From: an uncultured Bacilli bacterium
GTDB lineage: Bacteria; Bacillota_I; Bacilli_A; RFN20; CAG-826
Direction: 5' to 3'
DNA: 64,000 nucleotides
NCBI GenBank assembly: GCA_905236535.1
Contig: CAJOQN010000006.1
Coordinates: 21,076-85,075 of the forward strand
Positions 7,558 to 16,811 of this stretch are shown here, one piece after another (the stretch's first letter is position 1; each line of letters starts with the position of its first letter). Below the pieces are notes generated by a model, which worked only from the letters and a program-made list of their open reading frames with translations, searched no databases and had not been told where the DNA came from. The position numbers and the translations under genes were made by a program.

Positions 7558-9273
7558 TTATTCGCTCTGTTCTTCAGGCGGAACTTCTTTAACAGGAATA
7601 TCAACTTGGGCATCCCCTGCTCCTGCTAAGAGGGCAGCGTCTTCTGCGTGTTTAATTTCAAGTTGAGCGACAACTTCTTTAACTTTGTCTTCATCGAGTT
7701 TATAGCAGAATCTAAGTAAGACATAAGAGGCTGCAAAGACAAGAATAATAACCCCGATAACGATAACACCGAACCAAATTAATGATGTGCGAGATATATC
7801 AATTGCCGCATCAACTTTGGATGGGAATTCATTCATATAAGCTTCTTTTTCAGCGGCGGATAAAGCTGCGAATTCCGCAGAGTTAATATAGGCGTTATAA
7901 TCACCTTCCATCAAGGAGATGACATTAATCGCGGCCATTGAACCAGTGAGGAAATAAACAAGATATTGAAGTCCTCTATTAAGGCCAGAGGCTAATTTAA
8001 CATCAAGTGGTCTCCAGGCAAAGCAGATAGATTCTTTTCTTTCACCGGTGGTGAGTTCACCATAATCAATCGCATCTTGGAACATAACTAAAACAGCGAG
8101 ATAGAAGATGCCAGAGGCTCCAAAGAATAAGAATGAGAATAAGTGAATTAGCCACATGGAACCACCAAAGACCCAGAACATATTTCCAGCATCAGGAGTG
8201 TTATAGGCCACTGGTTTATCGCCAAAGATTGGGAAGGCGATGAAGAAGAAAGCAAGATATGAAACGAGAACAATAATTGTGGATACCGTTAATATTTCTT
8301 TCTTCTTGAAATGTTTTGCAAGCATTGGGTAGAAGGCTTGAGCAGCGACGGTAGCAACAACATAAATTAAAGCAATCGCGGTTGCGACCATTCCGCCTTT
8401 ACCACCACCATAACCATAAACCATATAGAAATAGTTTTGTCCAATGCCGGTTAAGATAAAACTTCCTAAATAATAAAGGAGCATGCCGATAGCGGCGAAT
8501 AATAATTCTCTATTTTTCTTAATAACTCTAAACAAATCGAGAAGTGAAGATTTTTCAGAGATTTCTTCTTGTTTTTCATCACGAACTTTTTCCTTACAAA
8601 GGAAGAAAACAAGCGTTTGAGAGGCTAAGAAGAATAAAGCAACACCGATAGCGGTATACATGTACATTTGAATTGTGGAACCAAGTCCTAAACCTGGTAA
8701 GACAAACATCGCAATGTTCATGATGAAGGTACCAATAGAGGCCGCGATAGCGGTGTGAGTGGTGAGTTTAGCTCTTTGAGAAGCATCGCTTGTAAGGGCT
8801 GGTAACATTGACCAGTAACCAATGTCATTCATTGAGAAGAATGCATCCCAAAGGACATACATAACAATCATGAAGACGACATATCCCCATCCTCTCAATC
8901 CGGCAAAGACTGAAGGGAGTAAGAACATAGAAGCCACTACGACAGCATTACCAATCGCTCCGATTTCAATCCATGGGCGGAATTTGCCGGCTTTAAAGTG
9001 ACATTTTTCCAAAATAAATCCCATGATTGGATCATTGATACCATCCCACACCAAGGCAATTATCATTGCGATAGTGATGACGAGATACTGAGCCTTAAAT
9101 TGTGATTGGTCAGGAGATAAAACGCCAGAGGTAATTGCATATTGGATTAAGAAGGTACCAATTAAGGCATAACAAGCGTCACGAAAAATTCCACTCCATG
9201 GGAAAAGAATCTTTGTTAAGGTAGGAACCTTGTTGCCTTCAAAGGTGTTACTCCTTGAAGTTTTTGAGTTCAT
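7558..9273 (-). CDS. MFS / GPH-type sugar:cation symporter
   Basis: This 571-residue polytopic membrane protein has about twelve hydrophobic segments. Features of the glycoside-pentoside-hexuronide symporter branch are WDGINDPIMGFILEK after helix II, GKFRPWIEIG in the II-III loop, and DAIDYGELTTGERKES before the late helices. The extra length comes from a loop at about residues 460-500 and a charged cytoplasmic tail after residue 530. The substrate is probably a mono- or disaccharide or glycoside. GGAGGA precedes the ATG, and a 17-bp palindrome lies about 55 bp upstream. Confidence 0.8.
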   Translation of the reverse strand: MNSKTSRSNTFEGNKVPTLTKILFPWSGIFRDACYALIGTFLIQYAITSGVLSPDQSQFKAQYLVITIAMIIALVWDGINDPIMGFILEKCHFKAGKFRPWIEIGAIGNAVVVASMFLLPSVFAGLRGWGYVVFMIVMYVLWDAFFSMNDIGYWSMLPALTSDASQRAKLTTHTAIAASIGTFIMNIAMFVLPGLGLGSTIQMYMYTAIGVALFFLASQTLVFFLCKEKVRDEKQEEISEKSSLLDLFRVIKKNRELLFAAIGMLLYYLGSFILTGIGQNYFYMVYGYGGGKGGMVATAIALIYVVATVAAQAFYPMLAKHFKKKEILTVSTIIVLVSYLAFFFIAFPIFGDKPVAYNTPDAGNMFWVFGGSMWLIHLFSFLFFGASGIFYLAVLVMFQDAIDYGELTTGERKESICFAWRPLDVKLASGLNRGLQYLVYFLTGSMAAINVISLMEGDYNAYINSAEFAALSAAEKEAYMNEFPSKVDAAIDISRTSLIWFGVIVIGVIILVFAASYVLLRFCYKLDEDKVKEVVAQLEIKHAEDAALLAGAGDAQVDIPVKEVPPEEQSE

Positions 9274-9326
9274 TATAATAATTCCTCCAAATTAAATAGC
9301 ATATCAAGTTTAAACAATAAAAAAGT

Positions 9327-9343
9327 TTTTAACAATGTTAAAA
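9327..9343. promoter_or_regulatory. Palindrome upstream of the MFS/GPH symporter
   Basis: TTTTAACA-A-TGTTAAAA is a perfect 17-bp inverted repeat. It is a candidate operator for a sugar-responsive repressor. No binding protein can be assigned. Confidence 0.45.
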
Positions 9344-9374
9344 GCCAAATTCATAAATAACAAATCTAGGGAAA

Positions 9375-9413
9375 AAAATAAAAAATGCTCACCACATCGA
9401 ATAAAGTGAGCAT
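9375..9413 (-). terminator. Terminator after the LRR gene
   Basis: ATGCTCAC (9385-9392) and GTGAGCAT (9406-9413) form an 8-bp stem; on the minus strand a T-rich run follows. Confidence 0.85.
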
Positions 9414-9433
9414 TTATGTTTTTTTAAAAGTTT

Positions 9434-12400
9434 TTATTCTTCGTCACCATAATCGTCAATGATTGGGACAGGAACATTTCCGGTGCCATATTTCCATCCG
9501 GTTTCAAGGCCAAGATATCTAAACACTTCATCGTATGTATCTTCATATTCGGCGATGATGCCCCAGTTACTATCCCAAGTATCAGGAATAACATCTTCAA
9601 CGATGTACACTGTCAATGTGTTGTTTGCGCCAAAGAATATATATTCACCGACATAAGTGACACCAGCAGGAACGATAAAGTAAATGAGTTCTTTACATCC
9701 AGCAAAAGCTCTATCTTCAATTCTGGTAATATTTGTGGATTCAGAGAAGCGGGCATAAACAATATTGGAGTTCTCAAAAGCGTTTTTGCCAATGCTTTTA
9801 ACGCTTAATGTTCTACCTTTGATGACAACGGTGTTAGGAATAGTTGTCTCATCCGCGTCTAAGTGTCCAGAAACAATTGCAGAATTATTGTCTTGTGGGT
9901 TGACGATGAATTCAATATTATCAGAGATTAAAATATCATCGGCATTAATACCTAAATAAACAGGTCTATTATTTGGATTCCATTCTTCATCAAAAGATGA
10001 TGGGATTGAAGCTCCGCTAAAATAAATGACGAGCGAACCACAATTTTTGAATGCGCCTTCTTCAATGGTGGTGACACTAGAAGGAATGGAAACAGATGTT
10101 AGTTCAGATCCAGAGAAAGCATTTCTTCCAATTTTTGTAACTGGATAAGAGGAAGCACCGATGGTGATGCTAGATGGAATTTCAAAGTGGTCCGTAAGAC
10201 CATATTCATAACCAGTAATTATTGCGGAGCTGCCTTCGACAACATAATGAATACCATCTTTTTCTAAATGATTTGTGTCGTTGATCCCAAAATATGTTGG
10301 TAGGTTGCTGATGTTCCATTCAGAACTCCAACTAGAAGGAACACTTGAGCTTTCTAAATATAGTTTGGCGTTTGGAACATTTTCAAAAGCCGAAGCTCCA
10401 ACTTTGGTGATGGTTTGAGGAATGAAAATTCCGGTAATATCGTTGTTATTAGTGAAACAACCGCTTGCAATTTCAGTCACGTTGTAATTGGTTTCTGAAT
10501 CACTTGGTTTCATTTGGGTAGGAATATGAATGGTGGTATAAATTCCTGAATAAGAGACAAGTCTAGCAGTGCCATCAAGATTCAAACACCCTTTATAACT
10601 ACTATCAGTACAAGGACCGGTGGAACCCCAATAGTAAGCGTTCTTTTCTGGACTAGCGTTCCAACCATAATCCCAACCATCAGGTTTTGATTCATCTTCA
10701 CAATAAAGATTGAAGAAAATGTTTCCTTTAACCGCATCTTTCATGACATAATCAACGGTGTTAGGAACAATAATTGATTTAGAAGCGATGGTCACAAAAG
10801 CATTGCTGGCAATAATCTTTGTGTCAGCTTTAACACGGAATTCATTAGATTTGGCTGTCGCCTCAACAAGAACAAAATAATTGTTTGTAGCGGTTCCAAT
10901 ATAACGGGCCGCTACAGAATCGTTTTCTTCAAAGTCGGTGGTGAATTCAATATTAGGATTATTCAACGAGGAACGGACTATAACTTTTGTATTCTCATTA
11001 ATGAGATATCGCTCCCCTTCTTCCACTTCCACAGAACGAATAATCGCGTGGTATTTATTCGTAGAATTGCCAATATAAGAGAAGCCATTCTCGGTAGTAA
11101 CAGTTAATAATGGACAATTTTCAAAAGTGTGTTCACCAATACTTGTAATCGTATCTGGAATAGTCACTGTTTGTAATGTTGATGAAGAATTAACAAAGTT
11201 ATCATTAATACCAGTTACAGTTCTTCCATCAATAGTTTGTGGAATAACTAAATCAACAAGGCTGGATGAATCAATCAAATCAATAATAGTAAGTGTTTCT
11301 CCATCAGTATTTAAAGAAACAACAAAATTTCCAGATCTAAAGATTTCACGAGAAGATAAAACATATCCCTTAATTCCATTATCCCAACCAGGAGAAAACC
11401 TAGAACTATCTGGAAGAATTTGAGTTTCCAAACATAAATAAAGATTAGGATTACCAGCAAAGGCGTCTGCACCAATGCTCGTAACAGTAGAAGGGATAAA
11501 AACAATATTTAAGGAATTACAATTCTCAAAAGCATAAGAGCTAATTTTAGAAATTGTGGATGGAATGGTAATGCTATCTAAAGAAGAACAACCAGAAAAT
11601 ACATATTGATTGATAGTAGAAATGTAATAAGCGGTTGTCGTTCCATAGTTAGTAGCGTAATTTTGTTCGAATGTAGTCCATTCTTTCGCCTCTGGTAAGT
11701 GGCAAGAAACAAGGCTAGAACAATTTCTAAAGCAATATAAACCAATTGTTCTCACTAAGTTAGGGCAAACAAATTGTTCTAAAGCTTCGCAGTTTTCAAA
11801 AGCGGAAGCTCCAATAACACGGCAGACGGTGTGAGAAATATCAACCCATCTAACTTCTTTAAGGTTGGAACACCCTTTAAACATGGCTTCAGAAATATTA
11901 GAAACATTAACGTTAAAAACAACTTTTTCAAAAGCACAGTTTTCAAAAACGTGGCCCGCACCTTCAACACCATCTTTACCAGTGGTTGAAGAAAGGCTTA
12001 ATGGCATATTAGCAGTGCCTTCTTCTTGGATTAAAACAGAACCATCCGCGTTTAAAAGTTTAATTGTCTTGAGGTTGGTATCGTTATAGAAAGCAGAACC
12101 ATATAAACGAGTCGGTCCTTCGTTATACATTGAAATTTCGGTTAGATTTGCACAATTTGCAAAAACGTTTTGAGAAATAAGTTCAACATTCTTTGGGAAA
12201 GCAAAAGTCGAAAGAAGAGTGTTTGCAAAAGCAGAACTACCAATGCTTGTAATATTGTCACTATTAACAAAATTAATAGAGGATAAGGAAGTTTTGTAGA
12301 AAGCATATGAAGGAATTTCGGTTAAGGTAGATGGAACACTCATAGAAGTAATACTCTCACAATTAGCAAAAGCTCCTTCTCCAAGATGCACCAAATCTTC

Positions 12401-13402
12401 ATGCAATGAAGAAATAGAAATCTTTGTATTAGCAAAGGCATAATTGTTGATAGAAGACACCATAGTTGGAATAGTAATGTCGGTTAAAGACGAACAGTTG
12501 TTAAAGGCATAATTGCCAATATCCGTACATCTACTTCCGATGGAAACTTCCTCAAGGTTTTGGCAGTTTTCAAAAGCGTGATCAGTAATATAAGAAAGGT
12601 AGGCAGGTGTTTCGGCAAAAATAAGAGAATCAATATTTGCGAAAATACCATCCATCCATTGATTGATGTGGATATTTTTGTTGCTTTCGTCACCTGCGAC
12701 AGCAAGTGTCTCCAAGCAGAAAACTAAAGTATCTGAATCAAAGTCATTAATATAAAATGAATTAGAATTCGCCACAAAAGCAAACTTTTCTTTATGATAT
12801 TCATTTAATAACTTGGTGTGATTCAAATATAAAAGAACACCATTAACGTTATAATAATCAAAGTTTGACCATGTGTTTTGAAAAGCTGTGTCTTCAAAAC
12901 AATTGTTACCAATTGAATATAAATTCTTAGAGAATCTAATACTCTTAAGTTTTTCACAGTGAAGGAAGACTTCATCTCCTAAAGAAATGATATTGTCGGC
13001 CATGTAAACATTAGTTAAACGATCACATCCAGCGAAAGCTTGATTTTCAATTCTGGTAATCGGATAACCATTAATGGTTTTAGGAACTTTAAAGTCCGAA
13101 GGATAATTTGTGTTGCTCTTCAATCTTGTGATTGAAGCGGTAACTTGACCATCAAAAATGCCACCTTCATCTGGGTGTTCGTTTACCGAATATTCAAGAT
13201 ATGGCATATTTTGATAATCGTATAACCAGACATTAACCGCGGTATAGTAAACCATGCCTAAAGCAACGGCGATAACCGCAAGAGAAGAGAAACCAATAAT
13301 GTAGTTACGTTTATGAGGATCGATGCGATGTTTTTTCTCTACTATGGTATCGTCAAAAACATCATCGCCAAGTTCAGAAACCAAACGTGATTTACGCGCC
13401 AT
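9434..13402 (-). CDS. Giant membrane-anchored BspA-type leucine-rich-repeat surface protein
   Basis: This 1322-residue protein has a charged cytoplasmic N-terminus (residues 1-34), one membrane helix (about 36-58) and an extracellular region. That region is built almost entirely of BspA-like LRR_5 repeats, with many copies of the type IPSSVTTIEEGAFKNCGSL. Between LRR arrays, spacer modules recur with a W..EWN...P.YLGIN pattern, then 'I.FIV...NNSAIVSG' and a fresh array (about residues 730-1240). The tail is acidic (DDYGDEE), with no LPXTG. BspA proteins bind host proteins and other bacteria. The ATG has an AGGAGG site and overlaps the stop of oppF at one base, so it is the last gene of the opp operon. 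Confidence 0.88.
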   Translation of the reverse strand: MARKSRLVSELGDDVFDDTIVEKKHRIDPHKRNYIIGFSSLAVIAVALGMVYYTAVNVWLYDYQNMPYLEYSVNEHPDEGGIFDGQVTASITRLKSNTNYPSDFKVPKTINGYPITRIENQAFAGCDRLTNVYMADNIISLGDEVFLHCEKLKSIRFSKNLYSIGNNCFEDTAFQNTWSNFDYYNVNGVLLYLNHTKLLNEYHKEKFAFVANSNSFYINDFDSDTLVFCLETLAVAGDESNKNIHINQWMDGIFANIDSLIFAETPAYLSYITDHAFENCQNLEEVSIGSRCTDIGNYAFNNCSSLTDITIPTMVSSINNYAFANTKISISSLHEDLVHLGEGAFANCESITSMSVPSTLTEIPSYAFYKTSLSSINFVNSDNITSIGSSAFANTLLSTFAFPKNVELISQNVFANCANLTEISMYNEGPTRLYGSAFYNDTNLKTIKLLNADGSVLIQEEGTANMPLSLSSTTGKDGVEGAGHVFENCAFEKVVFNVNVSNISEAMFKGCSNLKEVRWVDISHTVCRVIGASAFENCEALEQFVCPNLVRTIGLYCFRNCSSLVSCHLPEAKEWTTFEQNYATNYGTTTAYYISTINQYVFSGCSSLDSITIPSTISKISSYAFENCNSLNIVFIPSTVTSIGADAFAGNPNLYLCLETQILPDSSRFSPGWDNGIKGYVLSSREIFRSGNFVVSLNTDGETLTIIDLIDSSSLVDLVIPQTIDGRTVTGINDNFVNSSSTLQTVTIPDTITSIGEHTFENCPLLTVTTENGFSYIGNSTNKYHAIIRSVEVEEGERYLINENTKVIVRSSLNNPNIEFTTDFEENDSVAARYIGTATNNYFVLVEATAKSNEFRVKADTKIIASNAFVTIASKSIIVPNTVDYVMKDAVKGNIFFNLYCEDESKPDGWDYGWNASPEKNAYYWGSTGPCTDSSYKGCLNLDGTARLVSYSGIYTTIHIPTQMKPSDSETNYNVTEIASGCFTNNNDITGIFIPQTITKVGASAFENVPNAKLYLESSSVPSSWSSEWNISNLPTYFGINDTNHLEKDGIHYVVEGSSAIITGYEYGLTDHFEIPSSITIGASSYPVTKIGRNAFSGSELTSVSIPSSVTTIEEGAFKNCGSLVIYFSGASIPSSFDEEWNPNNRPVYLGINADDILISDNIEFIVNPQDNNSAIVSGHLDADETTIPNTVVIKGRTLSVKSIGKNAFENSNIVYARFSESTNITRIEDRAFAGCKELIYFIVPAGVTYVGEYIFFGANNTLTVYIVEDVIPDTWDSNWGIIAEYEDTYDEVFRYLGLETGWKYGTGNVPVPIIDDYGDEE

Positions 13403-14601
13403 TATTTATTACCTCCTATCTTTAAAAGTTCTTCTTTATATGCTTCGAATTCAGGAGTGTTACATCTGACAAAATGTCCGGGTTCCACTTCTCTAAATTC
13501 TGGTGCATCGCTCTTCATATAATGGTGAAGCGTTGGATTATAAGAAATAATCTTTTTATATCTTTCAATCTTTGGATCTGGAATAGGAACCGCAGAAAGA
13601 AGAGATTTTGTATATGGATGAAGCGGAGCTTCAAACAAACGAAGAGCAGGTGCTAATTCGACTAAATGACCGGCGTAGATAACCGCGATACGATCAGAGA
13701 TGTATTTAACAACACTTAAATCGTGAGCGATGAATAAAACAGTCATATTAGATTCTTTTTGGAAATCTTTAATTAAATTTAAGACTTGCGCACGGATGGA
13801 CACGTCAAGCGCGCTGATAGGCTCGTCTGCGACAACAAACTCTGGATTCATAATCATACAACGAGCAATGCCAATACGTTGTCTTTGACCACCTGAGAAT
13901 TCGTGTGGATAACGAGAAAGGTATTCTGGTCTGAGACCAACCTTTTGCATTATCTCAGTGACTTTTCTAATTCTATCTTGTTCATCGGTGTAGAGATGGA
14001 ACGCTCTTAAACCTTCAGAAACAATATAGTCAATATTCGCACGATCATTCAAAGAATCACCTGGATCTTGGAAGATCATTTGAATTTTTGTTTTTAACAA
14101 ACGTTCGCGTTGACTTGGAATTTTTCCAGAAATACGAACATTATTATAAAGGACTTCTCCACCACTGACTTTGTTAATGCGGATAATTGCACGTCCAATT
14201 GTGGTTTTGCCTGAACCTGATTCACCGACAAGGCCTAAAACTTCACCACGACGGATATCTAAGTTGAGGTGGTTGATAATAACTCTTTCAAGAGAACCCA
14301 TTTTAAAGGAGATACGGACATCTCTCATCTTCACAATGATGTCATCTTCCGGAGTTCCTCTGGTGAGGTCTCTACCGACTTCGAATTCATCTTTGTAAGC
14401 AGGTTTCTCTGCTTTTTTAACATCCCCACCTAAAATTTCCTCATAGCTACCATCGGCAGCGTTAACTGATTCGATAATATCTTGTTCCATCAAACCTTGA
14501 TGAGTGAGATCATCTCTTTCTAAAGGAGAAAGAATATCAGAGACACCATTTTGTGAGGTGCGGATTGGTGCATCATCAGAAATTAAATTATTCTTCTTCA
14601 T
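13402..14601 (-). CDS. oppF: Oligopeptide ABC transporter ATP-binding protein OppF
   Basis: This 399-residue ABC ATPase helps energise peptide uptake together with OppD. The Walker A motif GESGSGKT is at residues 126-133, followed by the SGGQRQR signature, the EPISALD Walker B and the C-terminal oligopeptide-transporter extension (HPYTKSLLSAVPIPDP). An unusual N-terminal extension of about 88 polar, acidic residues precedes the ABC domain. I start at the ATG at 14601 because GGAGGGTG lies upstream. It overlaps oppD by 14 bp and the LRR gene by one base. Confidence 0.9.
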   Translation of the reverse strand: MKKNNLISDDAPIRTSQNGVSDILSPLERDDLTHQGLMEQDIIESVNAADGSYEEILGGDVKKAEKPAYKDEFEVGRDLTRGTPEDDIIVKMRDVRISFKMGSLERVIINHLNLDIRRGEVLGLVGESGSGKTTIGRAIIRINKVSGGEVLYNNVRISGKIPSQRERLLKTKIQMIFQDPGDSLNDRANIDYIVSEGLRAFHLYTDEQDRIRKVTEIMQKVGLRPEYLSRYPHEFSGGQRQRIGIARCMIMNPEFVVADEPISALDVSIRAQVLNLIKDFQKESNMTVLFIAHDLSVVKYISDRIAVIYAGHLVELAPALRLFEAPLHPYTKSLLSAVPIPDPKIERYKKIISYNPTLHHYMKSDAPEFREVEPGHFVRCNTPEFEAYKEELLKIGGNK

Positions 14602-15673
14602 TAAAATCACCCTCCTGTCTCTTCAATTCTTCGGCGGCAATCTTCATTCTCTCGTGCAATTCCTCGATTAATTTTGGTTTTTTAACTTTTGGCGCAAGAG
14701 GAGAGAGGAGCCATGTCTTTGCCCAGTGAGTCTCACTAACTTTAAAGATTGGTGGCTCTTGAACAAAGTCAATATTCATCGCATAGGCATTACGTGGCGC
14801 AAAAGCATCACCAATAATCTCACTCGCAAAAGAAGGTGGATTACCAATAATATAGCTTAATGGCTCATCTTTGGTGCCTAATTGAGGTAATGAACATAAT
14901 AATGCCCATGTATATGGGTGTTCTGGATGATAGAACACATCTTCAACAGTCCCATATTCGACGATTTGACCCGCATACATAACGGCGATTCTATCAGCAA
15001 CATTAGCGACAACACCTAAGTCGTGAGTGATGAAGATGGTGGTCCATTTATATTCTTGTTGAAGTTCTTTAATTAGAGAGATGATTTGCGCTTGAACGGT
15101 AACGTCTAAAGCGGTTGTAGGCTCATCACAGATGAGAACTTCAGGACGGCACGCCAAAGCAATGGCGATAACGACTCTTTGACGCATACCACCAGAATAT
15201 TGGAATGGGTAGTCATCATAACGTGATTCTGGGTTTGGAATACGAACTTTAGCAAGAAGACTAATCGCTTCTTTTTTCGCTTCTTCTTTACTTAATCCAT
15301 GATGTATTCTAAGGACTTCACTAATTTGATAACCAATGGTTAATAATGGGTTTAAGGAAGTCATAGGATCTTGAAAGATGGTGGCAATTCTCTTACCACG
15401 AATTTGGAGCCAATCATCGTTGGTTTTGAATTTCACTAAATCCATACCATCAAAGATGATTGAACCACTGGAGATGAAACCGTTGCTATCAAGCATTCCG
15501 GTGAACGTTTTGGTAGTTACGGATTTACCAGAACCAGATTCACCAACGATAGCGAGGGTTTCTCCACGATAAACTGGGAAGGAAATGTTACGGATAACAT
15601 TTGTTTTCTTTCCACGAACAGTGAATCCCACGGAGAGATTCTTAACATCAATGACAATTTCTTTTTGTTTCAT
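14588..15673 (-). CDS. oppD: Oligopeptide ABC transporter ATP-binding protein OppD
   Basis: This 361-residue ABC ATPase is the partner of OppF. GESGSGKS (Walker A) is at residues 44-51. The Q-loop IFQDPMTSLNP, signature SGGMRQRV, Walker B CDEPTTALD and switch His in THDLGVV follow. The Opp-type C-terminal extension contains HPYTWALLCSLPQLG. The ATG has a GGAGGG site. It lies 13 bp after oppC. Confidence 0.92.
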   Translation of the reverse strand: MKQKEIVIDVKNLSVGFTVRGKKTNVIRNISFPVYRGETLAIVGESGSGKSVTTKTFTGMLDSNGFISSGSIIFDGMDLVKFKTNDDWLQIRGKRIATIFQDPMTSLNPLLTIGYQISEVLRIHHGLSKEEAKKEAISLLAKVRIPNPESRYDDYPFQYSGGMRQRVVIAIALACRPEVLICDEPTTALDVTVQAQIISLIKELQQEYKWTTIFITHDLGVVANVADRIAVMYAGQIVEYGTVEDVFYHPEHPYTWALLCSLPQLGTKDEPLSYIIGNPPSFASEIIGDAFAPRNAYAMNIDFVQEPPIFKVSETHWAKTWLLSPLAPKVKKPKLIEELHERMKIAAEELKRQEGDFNEEE

Positions 15674-15686
15674 CTATGTTTCCCTC

Positions 15687-16796
15687 CTATCTGTGAGATT
15701 TTGGATCTGTAGCGTCCGCGAGTGCGAGTCCTAAATAGAAGAAACACACGGTTAAAGGCGCCATAACGACCATTGGAGCGATGATAAGATATGGATGCGA
15801 CATCCATGTGGTATCTTGAACTGCGGTCGTTAAAATTTGTCCTAAAGTGATATCTCCATCTTGAATACGGAAGGATAGATTGAAGTAGGAAAGACCAACT
15901 TCGCTCGAAATCGCTTCTGGAATCGCTGTGGAGACAACAGTGACAATAACAGACACCAAGTAAGGTAATAAGTTATGAGAAATCATTGCGACAGAGGATG
16001 AACCTAATGTTTGTGAAGCAATGTTATATTCTCTATTACGAATAATAATAATTTGGTTACGAACAAATCCTGCTAAACCAAGCCATCCTAAGGCGCTTAA
16101 TAACAAAGTGACGATTAAGAAGGCATATTTTTCCATATATGGTTGGAAGAATTGCATCAACATAATATCCAAAAGAAGGGTTGGAATATTGTTGACGAAG
16201 TTTCTAAATTCAATAAGGATTGGGTCTAACCAACGGAAATAACCCCATAAGGAACCAATTAAGATTCCTAAAACGGTATCGATGACTGCGACAGTAACAC
16301 CTAAAAGGAGAGATAATTGTGTCCCTTTCCATAAGCAGGACCACATATCTTGGCCTTCAAAATAGTTACCCATTCCACTATAGCAAACACCGAGCCAGTT
16401 CGTAGAGTTTGGCCCTAAAATATAAGCGTTCGCCGGGTCACCAAATTTACGTGGGTTTGGTAAAACCGCACCAGCTTCATTGATATAGAATGGATCATAG
16501 AATCTAATCATGGTCCCGAAAATTGTAAAGAAAAGTAAGACGAGAAGAACTAAGATACAAACGATGACAAGTGGGTTCTTTAAAAGATGTCTAAATGTCA
16601 TTCTCCAATAGGAGTATGGAGCGCTATCAAGTCTTTCAGACTTTTCACTAGATGCACCAATGACGGTAAAGAGACCTTTAACATTCTCATCTAAGGTGTC
16701 TTGAACAGGAACAGAAGATGCGAGGCGTGGATCTTCTTCGTTTATCTCATGAAAAAGGTTTTCAACTTCTTCTGGATTGTATTTAACTTTTGCCAT
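15687..16796 (-). CDS. oppC: Oligopeptide ABC transporter permease OppC
   Basis: This 369-residue inner-membrane permease has about six helices. It begins with an N-terminal cytosolic tail of about 75 residues. The first helix is followed by a periplasm-side loop (NEAGAVLPNPRKFGDPANAYILGPNSTNWLG, quoted in part) that is typical of OppC. The core contains the EAA-type loop (residues about 240-262; FVRNQIIIIRNREYNIASQ and TLGSSS). It pairs with OppB. It lies 15 bp after oppB, with a GGAAAGGAG-type ribosome site. Confidence 0.9.
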   Translation of the reverse strand: MAKVKYNPEEVENLFHEINEEDPRLASSVPVQDTLDENVKGLFTVIGASSEKSERLDSAPYSYWRMTFRHLLKNPLVIVCILVLLVLLFFTIFGTMIRFYDPFYINEAGAVLPNPRKFGDPANAYILGPNSTNWLGVCYSGMGNYFEGQDMWSCLWKGTQLSLLLGVTVAVIDTVLGILIGSLWGYFRWLDPILIEFRNFVNNIPTLLLDIMLMQFFQPYMEKYAFLIVTLLLSALGWLGLAGFVRNQIIIIRNREYNIASQTLGSSSVAMISHNLLPYLVSVIVTVVSTAIPEAISSEVGLSYFNLSFRIQDGDITLGQILTTAVQDTTWMSHPYLIIAPMVVMAPLTVCFFYLGLALADATDPKSHR

Positions 16797-16811
16797 GCTT
16801 CTACTCCTTTC

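Noticed and set aside
9434..13402. Repeat array that could suggest CRISPR or tandem DNA repeats
   Set aside because: Repeats are protein-level LRRs of about 20-25 codons with diverged DNA and an open frame throughout.
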